From the NCBI RefSeq assembly GCF_947500065.1, contig NZ_CANMQT010000001.1:1-64000 (forward strand): a stretch of DNA of 64,000 nt. Direction: 5' to 3'. This DNA comes from an uncultured Aquimarina sp. Lineage in GTDB: Bacteria; Bacteroidota; Bacteroidia; Flavobacteriales; Flavobacteriaceae. Shown here piece by piece: positions 8,575 through 17,255 of the stretch; positions within the stretch are counted from its first letter, which is position 1; every line of letters starts with the position of its first letter. A model generated the notes under the pieces. It saw only the letters and a list, made by a program, of their open reading frames with translations. It was not told the origin of the DNA and searched no databases. Both the position numbers and the translations under genes were made by a program.

Positions 8575-10365
8575 TTATAATACAGCAATCTCTCTGCTTA
8601 TTTGATTAAGAGTTTGTTCTTCCTTATTTAAATCTTTTAATAAGAGCTCATTACTTTCTTTAAAACTGATTGTTGCCTTACTAAAGACCTCTCGATAATA
8701 CATAATTCCATCTTGTAAATTTTTTGCAAAAACAGACATATATTTTTGCTGCTTTTTGTCGGCTATTTCATCCAGTTCCTTTACCATATTTTTAAGGTAT
8801 GTAATATAAATAGTAAGTTCTTTTATAAACATATTAGGACGATCTTCTCTGGCTACATTAGAAGACCCATAGATATGATCTGTAATCTCTTTTAAATTCA
8901 TGGTCTTGGAATAATATGCCATATTAGGTCCTGGACAAATAGAAACACCATTACTCTCTACTTTGGTGTCTATATCATTAACCAATAGTGCTGCTGTTCC
9001 TAAACCAACACAGGTGCAAGATTTCTCTATAATTTTATTGTATTTTTTTTGATACATTTCTGGAGAAAGGTCTTCTTTTTCTAATTGGATGATTTTTTTA
9101 TGTTGATATTGTCGTGAGGCTGTACAAATACCTTTTTCTGTAAACTCTTTATTCAAGGCTACATATTTTTTTGGACAAGAACTACCAGGCCTTCCTTTAT
9201 TAATCAACACCTGTTTTTCTATATCTTTTGTGTTTCCTTTTAAGCTATTAAATGGAACTCCTAAGGGAGAAATATCACTTAAATACAAATCCTCTTCCTT
9301 TGCTTTTACTAGTTTACCCAAGGTTTCATTATCTACAGAGGTTGCCTCTGGAACCAGAAGAAATGGTGTACCCCATCCAATAGAATCTACTTCATAATAG
9401 TCCTGAATAAATTGATGTTCTCCTGCGTTACCTACACCTCCTTGAGCGGTTATTTTAATATCTAATACAGATTGAGGAACAGCTCTTTCTTTAGCCGATA
9501 ATGCACTAATTAAAATAGCATGAATAGATTGAATTAATTCTTCTCTATTGTCTCTAAATTGAGCTAGAATTGGTCCTAATAAATACCCATCAGTAGCAAA
9601 TGCATGGCCGCCACAATTAAGTCCCGATTCAATTCTATATTCTGAGACCCAAATTCCTTTTTTAGCTAAAAACTTACCCTGAATTAAGGCTGATCTATAG
9701 TCACTTACTTTTAAAACAATTTTCTTCTTTATGGTGCCATGTACGTCTGGAAAAAAATCTTCAAATTGCTCAATATAGCTATATAGCCTTGGATTCATTC
9801 CTGCTGACAGGATTAAGGATGAACATAAATCGCTATTTGCATATCCTCTTAATGCAGCATGTGCATCGTTATATATAGAAGGTAATTTTTCTTTATGAAG
9901 ATAATTTTCTTTATCAACTTTGGTCATGATATTAACATCAATACTGCCCATTGTTAAGTTCTTTTCTACCCAGTTTTTGATTTCTTGTACATTAAAGTTA
10001 TTAGACATCAACTCTTGGAATTGTTGCTTTAATACTGAAGTATCTGGTAGTATGTTGATATATTGTTTTAAATCACCATGATATCCGTTTGCAATGTTTT
10101 TAAGGTTTTCAAATTTCTTTTCTGCCAGATTATTGATCAAATTAAGATATGAAGTAATTCTTTTAGCTCTAAAATCCTCTATACTTTCGGTTATCTCATT
10201 ATAGGCAATCTGAAATTTAGTGCAATATGTTTTTCTTAATTTTTCTAAGAGTATATCGTCTACCAATGAGATTGCAGAATCGATTCCTAAATGTGAAACT
10301 TTTAATGGTGTATCAATGGTAAATCCAATTCCCATAACGGGAATATGAAATGTATGTGCTTTCAT
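8575..10365 (-). CDS. conserved protein of unknown function (596 aa)
   Basis: I do not recognise a characterised family. The N-terminus (MGIGFTIDTPLKVSHLGID) and the motif TAQGGVGNAGEHQF followed by DSIGWGTPFLLVPEA recall flavin-dependent TIM-barrel enzymes such as nitronate monooxygenases, but the match is from memory and weak. The C-terminal half has scattered cysteines (SSCPKK, GICTAS, KSCTCVGLG, ICPGPN) that could bind metal, then a helical, probably coiled-coil tail. It is predicted cytoplasmic, with no signal or TM. An FNR-like promoter lies about 100 bp upstream, placing it in the same regulon as the nap and Usp genes. Confidence 0.6.
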   Translation of the reverse strand: MKAHTFHIPVMGIGFTIDTPLKVSHLGIDSAISLVDDILLEKLRKTYCTKFQIAYNEITESIEDFRAKRITSYLNLINNLAEKKFENLKNIANGYHGDLKQYINILPDTSVLKQQFQELMSNNFNVQEIKNWVEKNLTMGSIDVNIMTKVDKENYLHKEKLPSIYNDAHAALRGYANSDLCSSLILSAGMNPRLYSYIEQFEDFFPDVHGTIKKKIVLKVSDYRSALIQGKFLAKKGIWVSEYRIESGLNCGGHAFATDGYLLGPILAQFRDNREELIQSIHAILISALSAKERAVPQSVLDIKITAQGGVGNAGEHQFIQDYYEVDSIGWGTPFLLVPEATSVDNETLGKLVKAKEEDLYLSDISPLGVPFNSLKGNTKDIEKQVLINKGRPGSSCPKKYVALNKEFTEKGICTASRQYQHKKIIQLEKEDLSPEMYQKKYNKIIEKSCTCVGLGTAALLVNDIDTKVESNGVSICPGPNMAYYSKTMNLKEITDHIYGSSNVAREDRPNMFIKELTIYITYLKNMVKELDEIADKKQQKYMSVFAKNLQDGIMYYREVFSKATISFKESNELLLKDLNKEEQTLNQISREIAVL

Positions 10366-10434
10366 TTATTATCTATTAATTGAGTTTATTGGGAGATGAG
10401 AATACTTTTCATCATTAATACAGCTCTTTTTTGA

Positions 10435-10477
10435 CAAATAACAACATTGAAAACTCATCAAAATATGATGAATATCA
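10435..10477 (-). promoter_or_regulatory. FNR-like box and -7 element upstream of the 596-aa gene
   Basis: TGATGAATATCA (10466-10477) lies at the standard 33-bp centre spacing from GTTATTTG (10435-10442). The -7 box keeps TTTG but has lost the leading TA, so this site is weaker than the others. Confidence 0.5.
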
Positions 10478-10498
10478 TTGAATTTTGTTTTCTTAATT

Positions 10499-11287
10499 TT
10501 AATCAATTGCCAAAAGTGGGATTTCGGTATGAAGTGTCAATAGTTTAGTAAGCCTTCCTTCTGATGGCTCATTCTTTTTAGCATGATTTCTTGGTAGAAT
10601 AGCTAATAGATCAATTTCTTTATCATTGATATATTCGAAAATTCCCTTTTCAATATCTGTATTTTCCTGAAAGGTATGATGTGAGTAGAAGTTCTCAAGA
10701 TAGTACCCTATTGTGTTTTCATTTTTTTCATCAGCAGGGGTATATCCATAACAACCTTCTTCATTACAAATAGTTAATACATGAACTTGCGCGTGGAAAC
10801 GTCTTGCAATATCTAATAGAGTTTCAAGCACCGTAGCATCATCTATCTCATTTTGACCTAACACCAAAGCTATTTTTTTGATCCTAAACTCTTTTGTACT
10901 TTCTGGAATAGCAATTACAGGGCAATCTGCTTCTAATACGAGTTTAGAAGTGTTAGTCATAGCCGAATCATCTTCGGAGCCTTTTGTTCCCATGATAATT
11001 AGATCTGCCTGTTGCTCTTTTTGAGTTTCTAAAATATTCTCTATTAACTCTCCTGATTTTACAACTGAATTCAGAATACCTCTGAAATAAGGATTATCTT
11101 TTTTAATTTCGGCAATTCTAACCTCTAATTCCTTTTGAATCGCACTATTATCAGACGATTTACTAGTATGAATTAACAAAATTTGGATTGATTGGTCATC
11201 GCCCGCAAAACTAATAGCATACTGTAAAGCACTTTCTGTGGTGGTAGACACATCGAAAGGAACAATAATTTTAGTGATATCTTTCAT
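10499..11287 (-). CDS. universal stress protein, two UspA domains
   Basis: 262 aa, two Usp folds in tandem. The first begins TKIIVPFDVSTTTESAL and contains VIMGTKGSEDD, a changed version of the usual ATP-binding G-2-x-G-9-G(S/T) loop because the following glycine-serine pair is lost (TNTSKLVLEADCPVIAIP). It is therefore the most divergent Usp of the window. The second domain lacks the loop entirely. It shares a divergent FNR-like operator with the DUF2892 gene at 11458. Such proteins act in the cytoplasm in survival under energy or oxygen limitation; the exact ligand is unknown. Confidence 0.88.
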   Translation of the reverse strand: MKDITKIIVPFDVSTTTESALQYAISFAGDDQSIQILLIHTSKSSDNSAIQKELEVRIAEIKKDNPYFRGILNSVVKSGELIENILETQKEQQADLIIMGTKGSEDDSAMTNTSKLVLEADCPVIAIPESTKEFRIKKIALVLGQNEIDDATVLETLLDIARRFHAQVHVLTICNEEGCYGYTPADEKNENTIGYYLENFYSHHTFQENTDIEKGIFEYINDKEIDLLAILPRNHAKKNEPSEGRLTKLLTLHTEIPLLAID

Positions 11288-11346
11288 AATGTGAATTTTT
11301 AAGTTTCAGGTTTTAATGGTTATACCTATTTGTTGGTTGTACACTA

Positions 11347-11420
11347 CAAAGGTTAGCTTATTACTAATTGTAAAAAATGACATTTATCAGCTTTTACTTC
11401 CTATTTCTTTTAGAATTTTG
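11347..11420. promoter_or_regulatory. shared divergent FNR-like operator
   Basis: TGACATTTATCA (11378-11389) sits midway between the Usp gene (-) and the DUF2892 gene (+). At 33 bp on either side are AACCTTTG on the minus strand (11347-11354) and GAATTTTG on the plus strand (11413-11420). One bound regulator could therefore serve both genes. Confidence 0.6.
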
Positions 11421-11457
11421 TTAGAAGTATATTATGAACAATTGATATCTAGTAATC

Positions 11458-11682
11458 ATGAAAAAAAATCTAGGAAAAATCGATTCTGCAATCAGAATTA
11501 TTATTGGTGTAGTATTAGCATACTTGTTTTACAATAATTATATAGCCGATACCTTAGGCATTGTTTTATTATCATTGTCGGGAGTCCTTGTGATCACCGG
11601 ATTTATAGGCTGGTGTCCTTTATATCGTTTGTTAGGGCTAAAAACATGTCAGATAAAGAATGGTCTTTCTGAAGATCGATAG
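11458..11682 (+). CDS. DUF2892/YgaP-like small inner-membrane protein
   Basis: 74 aa: a short positive start (MKKNLGKIDSAIR), two transmembrane helices, and the motif GWCPLYRLLGLKTCQ with two cysteines, typical of DUF2892 proteins. The family is often linked to rhodanese or sulfur genes, and a paralogue lies at 30648-30851 beside the sulfur module. Starts at ATG 11458 with a leader of about 30 nt from the proposed promoter. Biochemical role not established; the conserved Cys pair may take part in sulfur or metal handling. Confidence 0.75.
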   Translation: MKKNLGKIDSAIRIIIGVVLAYLFYNNYIADTLGIVLLSLSGVLVITGFIGWCPLYRLLGLKTCQIKNGLSEDR

Positions 11683-11688
11683 TACTTG

Positions 11689-12291
11689 TTACTTACTATA
11701 ATATATATCTTTAGACCAACTATAATCAGGTTGTAGCTTATATTTTGTTGTACGATTAATTCTTACTAAGGAATCACCTTCAACAAACGTGATCTGTGAA
11801 GGTTTAACAATGTACCCACCCCAATAATCAGGTTTGGGAATGGTTTTGCTTTTAAATTTGGTTTCATATTCTTTCAAACGATCCTCTAATATTTTTCGGG
11901 AAGCAATCACCTTGCTTTGGTTAGATACCCAGGCACTTAATTTACTTCCTTCAGGACGAGATTCGAAATATCCTTCGGACAAGTTTTCCGGAAGCTTTTC
12001 TGCTTTGCCCGAAATCAAGATTTCTCGATTTGACCTTGTCCAATTAAACAAAAGGGATACCTTACTATCCTGGGCTATTGCTTTTCCTTTCTCACTATTA
12101 TAATTGGTAAAGAATATAAATCCTTCCCAAGTAAAGCGCTTCAGTAGTACTATTCTACTTTTAGGAAAACCATCTAAACCTTTGGTTGACAACAACATTG
12201 CATTAATTTCATCTTCTGGATGTGCTGTATCAACTTCATGAAACCATTTCTGAAAATGTTCTATCGGGTTATGATCATCCACTATATTCAT
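11689..12291 (-). CDS. pdxH: pyridoxamine 5'-phosphate oxidase-like protein
   Basis: About 200 aa with the PNPOx FMN-binding fold: SRIVLLKRFTWEGFIFFTN, FNWTRSNREILISGKAEKL, YFESRPEGSKLSAWVSNQS and DYWGGYIV all match PdxH. The ORF-track start at 12324 overlaps the ATPase gene by 37 nt. The ATG at 12291 instead gives an ATGA overlap with the ATPase stop, so I prefer it. The C-terminal R-x-H-D-R-type substrate motif of E. coli PdxH is replaced by RINRTTKYKL, so substrate handling may differ. PdxH makes pyridoxal phosphate; coupling to a metal ATPase gene is unusual. Confidence 0.8.
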   Translation of the reverse strand: MNIVDDHNPIEHFQKWFHEVDTAHPEDEINAMLLSTKGLDGFPKSRIVLLKRFTWEGFIFFTNYNSEKGKAIAQDSKVSLLFNWTRSNREILISGKAEKLPENLSEGYFESRPEGSKLSAWVSNQSKVIASRKILEDRLKEYETKFKSKTIPKPDYWGGYIVKPSQITFVEGDSLVRINRTTKYKLQPDYSWSKDIYYSK

Positions 12292-14690
12292 GATTCCTGA
12301 AGTTTTATTTTTCTTCCATTCCAATTGGTTAATATCGTTACATAAACAACTACAGAAATAGAACTTAATGGCATCAATATAGCTGCAATAATTGGAGATA
12401 ATTGCCCTGTAACTGCATAATATAAACCTACACTATTGTACAAGAATGACAAAACAAAACTCGATTTGATAATCTTGATTGTCTTTTTGGAAACTTTGAG
12501 ATACTTAGGGATTTTGTCAAATTGAGAAGCATCTAAAATTGCATCACAGGCTGGAGAAAACACATTTACGTTTTCTGAAATAGCAATCCCTACATTACTT
12601 TGAGCCAAAGCACCGGCATCATTCAGTCCGTCACCAATCATGATTACTTTTTCTGTTGACTCCTGCAATGATTTTATATAATTTAATTTGTCATCAGGTC
12701 TTTGGTTAAATAACAGAGAAGTACCTTCTGGAAGTAATTGTTCCAAGTGTGTTTTTTCTCCTTCATTATCACCGGATAGAATAGATAATTTATAAGTTCT
12801 GGTTAGAGTATCAAAAACGTTCTTTACATTCTTTCTATATTGATTATGAAAAACATATCGCCCTTTATACTCATTGTTTGCACTTATATGAACATTCGTA
12901 TTTTGTATTGCTGAAAATTCGTTACTTCCTACAAAATTGGAAGAACCTATTTTTATAGTACTTTCTGCCAACTTGGCTTCAATTCCTTTTCCTATATATT
13001 CTTGAAATTCATCAAGTGTATGTATGTCTTGCTCATCTAACATATTATACAATGCTCTGCTAAGTGGATGATTGGATGCTCTCAATGTATTTTTGAGTAA
13101 GGATTCTTCTTCTGGAGTTAGTTCCATCCCTTCGTATTCAATTTTAGTAGCAGTATTGGTTGTTATGGTACCTGTTTTATCAAAAATTATACTATCCGTC
13201 AGAGCTAACTGTTCTATAACATCTGCATTTTTAAGATAGAATTTATTTTTCCCAAAAATTCGAAGCATATTTCCCAAAGCAAAAGGTCTTGCTAAAGCTA
13301 GTGCACAAGGGCACGCTATAATCAATACTGCAGTGAAAACATTGATAGCTTTTGAGGAATCTACAAACATCCAAAAAATTGTAGCGATGATTGCTACGCA
13401 CAAAATAGTTACAGTAAAATATTTGCTAATGATATCGGTTAAATTGGTAAAGGATGCTGATTTATCTGTACTAAATACATTATTGCTCCATAACTGAGTA
13501 AGATAACTTTGTGCTACCGTTTTTGTCGCTTCAATTTCTATGGCTCCGTATAACTGCTTGCCTCCTGCAAATAGTTTATCACCAGATATTTTAGTCACCG
13601 ATTCGCTTTCTCCGGTTACAAAACTATAATCAATTCTTGCGGCTCCCTTAATTAATATAGCATCTACGGGTATCAACTCTCCATTACGTATAAGTAGTCG
13701 ATTCCCTTCCTTAATATCATACACCTGAATACTTTCTTCGGTGTTAACTTTCTTTTTTTTGTCAAAAACTAATCGAGTTACGGCAATTGGGAAATAAGAT
13801 TTATAATCTCTTTCAAATGACAAAAAGGAATAGGTTTTCTGTTGAAAAAATTTACCCAGTAATAAGAAGAACACTAATCCCGTAAGACTATCAAAAAAAC
13901 CGGTTCCCCAATCAAATATGATCTCCGCAGTACTTCTCAGAAAAAGTACTACAATTCCTAAGGCAATGGGCACATCTATATTCAATATTTTGGATCGCAA
14001 TCCTTTAAAAGCTGAAACGAAATAGTCCTGTGCAGCATATAATACAACGGGCAATGAAAAAATAAACATCAACCAACGAAATACATATTTATATTGCTCC
14101 AACCAATATTCAGATACTTCAAAATATTCTGGAAACGACAAGAACATGACATTCCCAAAAGCAAATCCGGCAACTCCCAATTTATAGATCAAACTCCTGT
14201 CGATATATTTTTTTCTTTCTGAATAATCATCAAGACTTATGTAAGGTTCATAACCAATAGAATTGAGTAACATAACTACTTCTTTCAGTGATATTTTTTC
14301 ATTACTAAAAGTAATTCGAACGGTCTTCTTCGGAAAATTAACCTGAGAATTGGTAATTGAAGATTCAAGCTTATGTAAATTTTCTAATATCCAGATACAA
14401 GAACTACAATGTATATGAGGAATATATAATGTTATAATCTCTGTAGTACCATCGCTAAATTCGATTAATTTTTCAGCAATAGCAGGAGTATCGAGATAAT
14501 TGTATTTTTTTTCAACTTCTTTAGGAATGGCACCAGGAGCAGATTGTAAATCATAATAACAGGATAAATCATTCGTCGAAAAAATATCATATACAGTTTT
14601 ACACCCATTGCAGCAGAATGTTTTTTGATCAAAGGTAATTGCTAATGCATCGCAATCATTCCCACAGTGATAACACGTGGATTCTATCAT
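12288..14690 (-). CDS. ccoI: heavy-metal P-type ATPase, CcoI/FixI type
   Basis: About 800 aa. An N-terminal cysteine cluster (CYHCGNDC...CCNGC) precedes an HMA domain with HCSSCIW. About eight TM helices follow, with the ion-binding ACPCALALARP motif, the phosphorylation site FDKTGT and the hinge GDGLNDAGALA. This is the layout of the Cu+ pumps that supply cbb3-type cytochrome oxidase assembly. The track start at 14732 lies upstream of the predicted -7 box. ATG 14690 (MIESTCYHCG) is preferred because it sits about 11 nt behind the expected transcript start. No ccoNOP genes are in the window. Regulation is shared with the divergent Usp gene. Confidence 0.88.
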   Translation of the reverse strand: MIESTCYHCGNDCDALAITFDQKTFCCNGCKTVYDIFSTNDLSCYYDLQSAPGAIPKEVEKKYNYLDTPAIAEKLIEFSDGTTEIITLYIPHIHCSSCIWILENLHKLESSITNSQVNFPKKTVRITFSNEKISLKEVVMLLNSIGYEPYISLDDYSERKKYIDRSLIYKLGVAGFAFGNVMFLSFPEYFEVSEYWLEQYKYVFRWLMFIFSLPVVLYAAQDYFVSAFKGLRSKILNIDVPIALGIVVLFLRSTAEIIFDWGTGFFDSLTGLVFFLLLGKFFQQKTYSFLSFERDYKSYFPIAVTRLVFDKKKKVNTEESIQVYDIKEGNRLLIRNGELIPVDAILIKGAARIDYSFVTGESESVTKISGDKLFAGGKQLYGAIEIEATKTVAQSYLTQLWSNNVFSTDKSASFTNLTDIISKYFTVTILCVAIIATIFWMFVDSSKAINVFTAVLIIACPCALALARPFALGNMLRIFGKNKFYLKNADVIEQLALTDSIIFDKTGTITTNTATKIEYEGMELTPEEESLLKNTLRASNHPLSRALYNMLDEQDIHTLDEFQEYIGKGIEAKLAESTIKIGSSNFVGSNEFSAIQNTNVHISANNEYKGRYVFHNQYRKNVKNVFDTLTRTYKLSILSGDNEGEKTHLEQLLPEGTSLLFNQRPDDKLNYIKSLQESTEKVIMIGDGLNDAGALAQSNVGIAISENVNVFSPACDAILDASQFDKIPKYLKVSKKTIKIIKSSFVLSFLYNSVGLYYAVTGQLSPIIAAILMPLSSISVVVYVTILTNWNGRKIKLQES

Positions 14691-14707
14691 ACAAATCTTA
14701 TTTGCTA

Positions 14708-14781
14708 CAAAAATGAAAAAGATGTTAAGCACATAATATGATAAAAATCATAGTTTTAAGTCCAATGACAATTTAGTTTTG
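14708..14781. promoter_or_regulatory. shared divergent FNR-like operator (ccoI / usp)
   Basis: TGATAAAAATCA (14739-14750), which fits the classical FNR core TGAT-N4-ATCA, lies between ccoI and the first tandem usp gene. At 33 bp to each side are CATTTTTG on the minus strand (14708-14715) and a full TAGTTTTG on the plus strand (14774-14781). Confidence 0.7.
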
Positions 14782-14803
14782 GCATATCACCATAATACTA
14801 TCA

Positions 14804-15718
14804 ATGATGAAAAAGATTTTACTACCTACAGATTTTTCAGAAAATTCCTGGAACGCTATTGACTATGCTACGGAACTTTTTAAAAATGAAGCCTGTACTT
14901 TTTATCTTTTAAATGTCTATAACAAGATTATTTATGAATCTGTGCACCTTTCTGACATCTCATCCGAACGTAATATAGAAAATACGGTAAAAGCTAATGT
15001 TGTCAATAATCTCGAACATCTTAAAACATCCTTATTATATACAAGCCTTAATCAAAAGCATCAATTTGAAACCATTGCAGCGCTAGGCTCTTTAATAGAT
15101 GTAACAGAAAATATTGTAAAATCTGAAAAAATTGACCTCATTGTTATGGGTACTAAAGGGGCAACAGGAACAAAAGAAGTATTCATGGGCAGTAATACGG
15201 TGCGTATCATTAACGCTATCAAAAAATGTCCTGTTTTGGCAATCCCAGATGGTTTTACTTTTATAAATACGCCTAAAGAAATTACATTTGCTACAGATTT
15301 CACTCACTTTTACAGTAAAGAAGAATTACAACCATTATTGGATCTGGCTACATCCTTTAACGCAGCTATCAGAATCGTTCATGTGCAACAGGAAGAAGGA
15401 ACCCTAACCGAAGAGCAAAAATTTAACTTAGGAATGTTACAAAAATATTTTAAAGGCATAACGTATTATCAACATACCTTAACCAAAAGTGATTCCGTTT
15501 CAAAATCACTGAAGATTTTCACTGAAAAGCTTGACATTTACTTACTGGCAATGCTAAATTATTCTCACAGTTTTATAGATAAACTTACCAGAGAACCAGT
15601 AATAAAAACCATTGCATTCCATACTCAAATACCTCTGTTGATAATACCGGAATTAGGTATGAGCGCTGCTTTTTCTAAAACGGTTAAACAAGATTCAAAA
15701 TTAGAAGGAATTCGATAA
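14804..15718 (+). CDS. universal stress protein, tandem array member 1
   Basis: 304 aa, double Usp domain. Domain 1 starts KKILLPTDFSENSWNAIDYA and has an intact nucleotide loop, GTKGATGTKEVFMGSNT. Domain 2 (from about residue 155, EITFATDF) lacks the loop, so only the first half should bind ATP. A short extra tail after the second domain (about 20 residues) is not seen in most siblings. It is transcribed from the divergent FNR-like promoter shared with ccoI, and a long hairpin follows its stop codon, so it is probably monocistronic. Confidence 0.9.
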   Translation: MMKKILLPTDFSENSWNAIDYATELFKNEACTFYLLNVYNKIIYESVHLSDISSERNIENTVKANVVNNLEHLKTSLLYTSLNQKHQFETIAALGSLIDVTENIVKSEKIDLIVMGTKGATGTKEVFMGSNTVRIINAIKKCPVLAIPDGFTFINTPKEITFATDFTHFYSKEELQPLLDLATSFNAAIRIVHVQQEEGTLTEEQKFNLGMLQKYFKGITYYQHTLTKSDSVSKSLKIFTEKLDIYLLAMLNYSHSFIDKLTREPVIKTIAFHTQIPLLIIPELGMSAAFSKTVKQDSKLEGIR

Positions 15719-15719
15719 A

Positions 15720-15815
15720 AAGACTTGCCATAACATACTTATAAAATCAACAACCTCGGAGCAAGCTCACGAGGTATGTTTCCGAAACCATTATTTTGTT
15801 TTCAAGGCAAGTCTT
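15720..15815. repeat. nested inverted repeat / long hairpin
   Basis: Outer arms AGACTTGCC / GGCAAGTCT, middle arms AACATAC / GTATGTT and inner arms ACCTCG / CGAGGT fold into one extended structure of about 96 nt. It sits between convergent genes and may end transcription from both. The inner CCTCGGAGCAAGCTCACGAGG block looks like a dispersed intergenic repeat. Confidence 0.6.
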
Positions 15816-15840
15816 GGGGAATTAAACCCTCAACGAGGAA

Positions 15841-16068
15841 TTAATCTTGATCTCTTGCTATTGGTCGATCTTCATAAAAATCTTCAAAAGTTTTATTTGT
15901 ACTATACTTATCAGTAAGAACTGTGTATACCATTAGTACAACCAGTATCTGGCCAAAACAACTAAGATAAAATACCCAACTAAATTCAATATTCATTATT
16001 GCCATAATTGTAATTAGCAACAATAATATTGAAGTAATACCTATCATCATCATTCCTGAAATTCTCAT
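15841..16068 (-). CDS. small two-helix membrane protein, unknown function
   Basis: 75 aa: two hydrophobic helices (about residues 8-28 and 32-52) and a charged C-terminal tail ending FEDFYEDRPIARDQD. No recognised family. It lies on the minus strand between usp genes, convergent with array member 1. I saw no clear FNR-like box at its start. The good ATG and the sensible membrane topology support a real gene, but nothing indicates its role. Confidence 0.5.
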   Translation of the reverse strand: MRISGMMMIGITSILLLLITIMAIMNIEFSWVFYLSCFGQILVVLMVYTVLTDKYSTNKTFEDFYEDRPIARDQD

Positions 16069-16128
16069 GTTTTGTAGTTTTTATAATTTAGTTCAATTGT
16101 TGGTTGATTACTTATTAAATAATTAGAG

Positions 16129-16211
16129 TCCCTTCTCCTTGAGAGAAGGTCAGGATGAGGGGATTCATATACCAAAAACCCTCACCTTAATCCTCTACCA
16201 GAAGGAAAGGA
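16129..16211. repeat. imperfect palindromic intergenic element
   Basis: Left arm CCCTTCTCCTTGAGAGAAGG followed by TCAGGATGAGGG; the right arm CCCTCACCTTAATCCTC continues to AGAAGGAAAGGA. The element resembles the dispersed repeats of the form 'CCTTCTCC...GAGAAGG' found between genes in many bacteria. It lies in the 326-bp gap before the usp gene at 16395, upstream of its promoter. Confidence 0.55.
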
Positions 16212-16325
16212 AACCATAAATTTGATAATAAGATATAGACAACAATTCAATTATCAGCAACTACTTTAATATACAGTTTTTCTCTCATTATTACTCTTAA
16301 CAATTAGCTAAAATAAAGTTGTTGC

Positions 16326-16368
16326 TGACAAAAATCATAGTTTCTATGCTTGTAGTTATCTAGTTTTG
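16326..16368 (+). promoter_or_regulatory. FNR-like box and -7 element, usp array
   Basis: TGACAAAAATCA (16326-16337) and a perfect -7 box TAGTTTTG (16361-16368), 33 bp centre to centre. The predicted transcript begins about 20 nt before the ATG at 16395 and should cover at least the next usp gene as well. Confidence 0.75.
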
Positions 16369-16394
16369 AGTAAACACTTAATAATAGCTGGATA

Positions 16395-17243
16395 ATGAGA
16401 AAAATATTGATCCCCACAGATTTTTCAGAAAATGCGATGAATGCGATTCGATATGCCGTAGCGCTATTTAAGTATGAACGGAGTGAGTTTTTAATTTTTC
16501 ATGCCTATGCGGATGAAGTATATGACCATAATACATCTGTGTCGCGAAAAATGCTGGAAGAACTAAAAAAAACAGCTCATAAAAACTCTGAAGCAGAATT
16601 AGCCAAAATACTTTCATTAGTAAATGAACTATCTCATAATCCTAGACATGAATACAAAACTTTATCAGTTTTTGGCACACTCATAGATGAAGCGAATGAT
16701 CTGGTGGATCAGAAAAATATTGACATACTAATTATGGCCACCAGAGGCAAAACGGATGATCGTAAACTCACCTTCGGAAGCAACACCTTACAAGTACTTA
16801 AATACGTAAAATGTCCTGTTCTGGCAATCCCTATGGATTGTAAATATGTTCAGCCAAAAAAAATTCTTTTCCCTACGGATTATATGTTACCCTATAAAAG
16901 AAGAGAATTAAAATTACTAAGTACATTGACTAAAAGTTTTAGGTCTTCTATTAACTTTTTACATATTTCTAAATATAAAAAACTGTCCCTACGGCAGGAA
17001 GACAACAAAGCCTTTTTAGAAAAATGTTTATGCGATACAGACGTATCTTTTCATACTATAGATGAAACGGATATTACCACTGCTATCAACCGATATATTG
17101 AAAAAAATGAAATAAACATGCTAGTTATGATAAATTCCAGACATTCATATCTGGAATGTGTACTATATCAATCTACAATTGACAAGATTGGATTACACAT
17201 TAAAATACCATTTCTAACTATGCAAAACTTACACCGAAACTAA
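16395..17243 (+). CDS. universal stress protein, tandem array member 2
   Basis: 282 aa. The first Usp domain opens KILIPTDFSENAMNAIRYAV. Its nucleotide loop is altered: ATRGKTDDRKLTFGSNT replaces the usual GTKGATG...GSNT, losing two glycines, so ATP binding may be weakened. The second domain (ILFPTDYMLPYKRREL) has no loop. Only 12 nt separate its stop from the next usp gene, so the two form an operon driven by the FNR-like promoter at 16326. Confidence 0.88.
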   Translation: MRKILIPTDFSENAMNAIRYAVALFKYERSEFLIFHAYADEVYDHNTSVSRKMLEELKKTAHKNSEAELAKILSLVNELSHNPRHEYKTLSVFGTLIDEANDLVDQKNIDILIMATRGKTDDRKLTFGSNTLQVLKYVKCPVLAIPMDCKYVQPKKILFPTDYMLPYKRRELKLLSTLTKSFRSSINFLHISKYKKLSLRQEDNKAFLEKCLCDTDVSFHTIDETDITTAINRYIEKNEINMLVMINSRHSYLECVLYQSTIDKIGLHIKIPFLTMQNLHRN

Positions 17244-17255
17244 AACAATGTAATT

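Noticed and set aside
14691-14732. Track start of the CcoI ATPase
   Set aside because: It lies upstream of the predicted -7 box and adds a hydrophobic leader not seen before the CYHCGNDC motif; ATG 14690 fits better.
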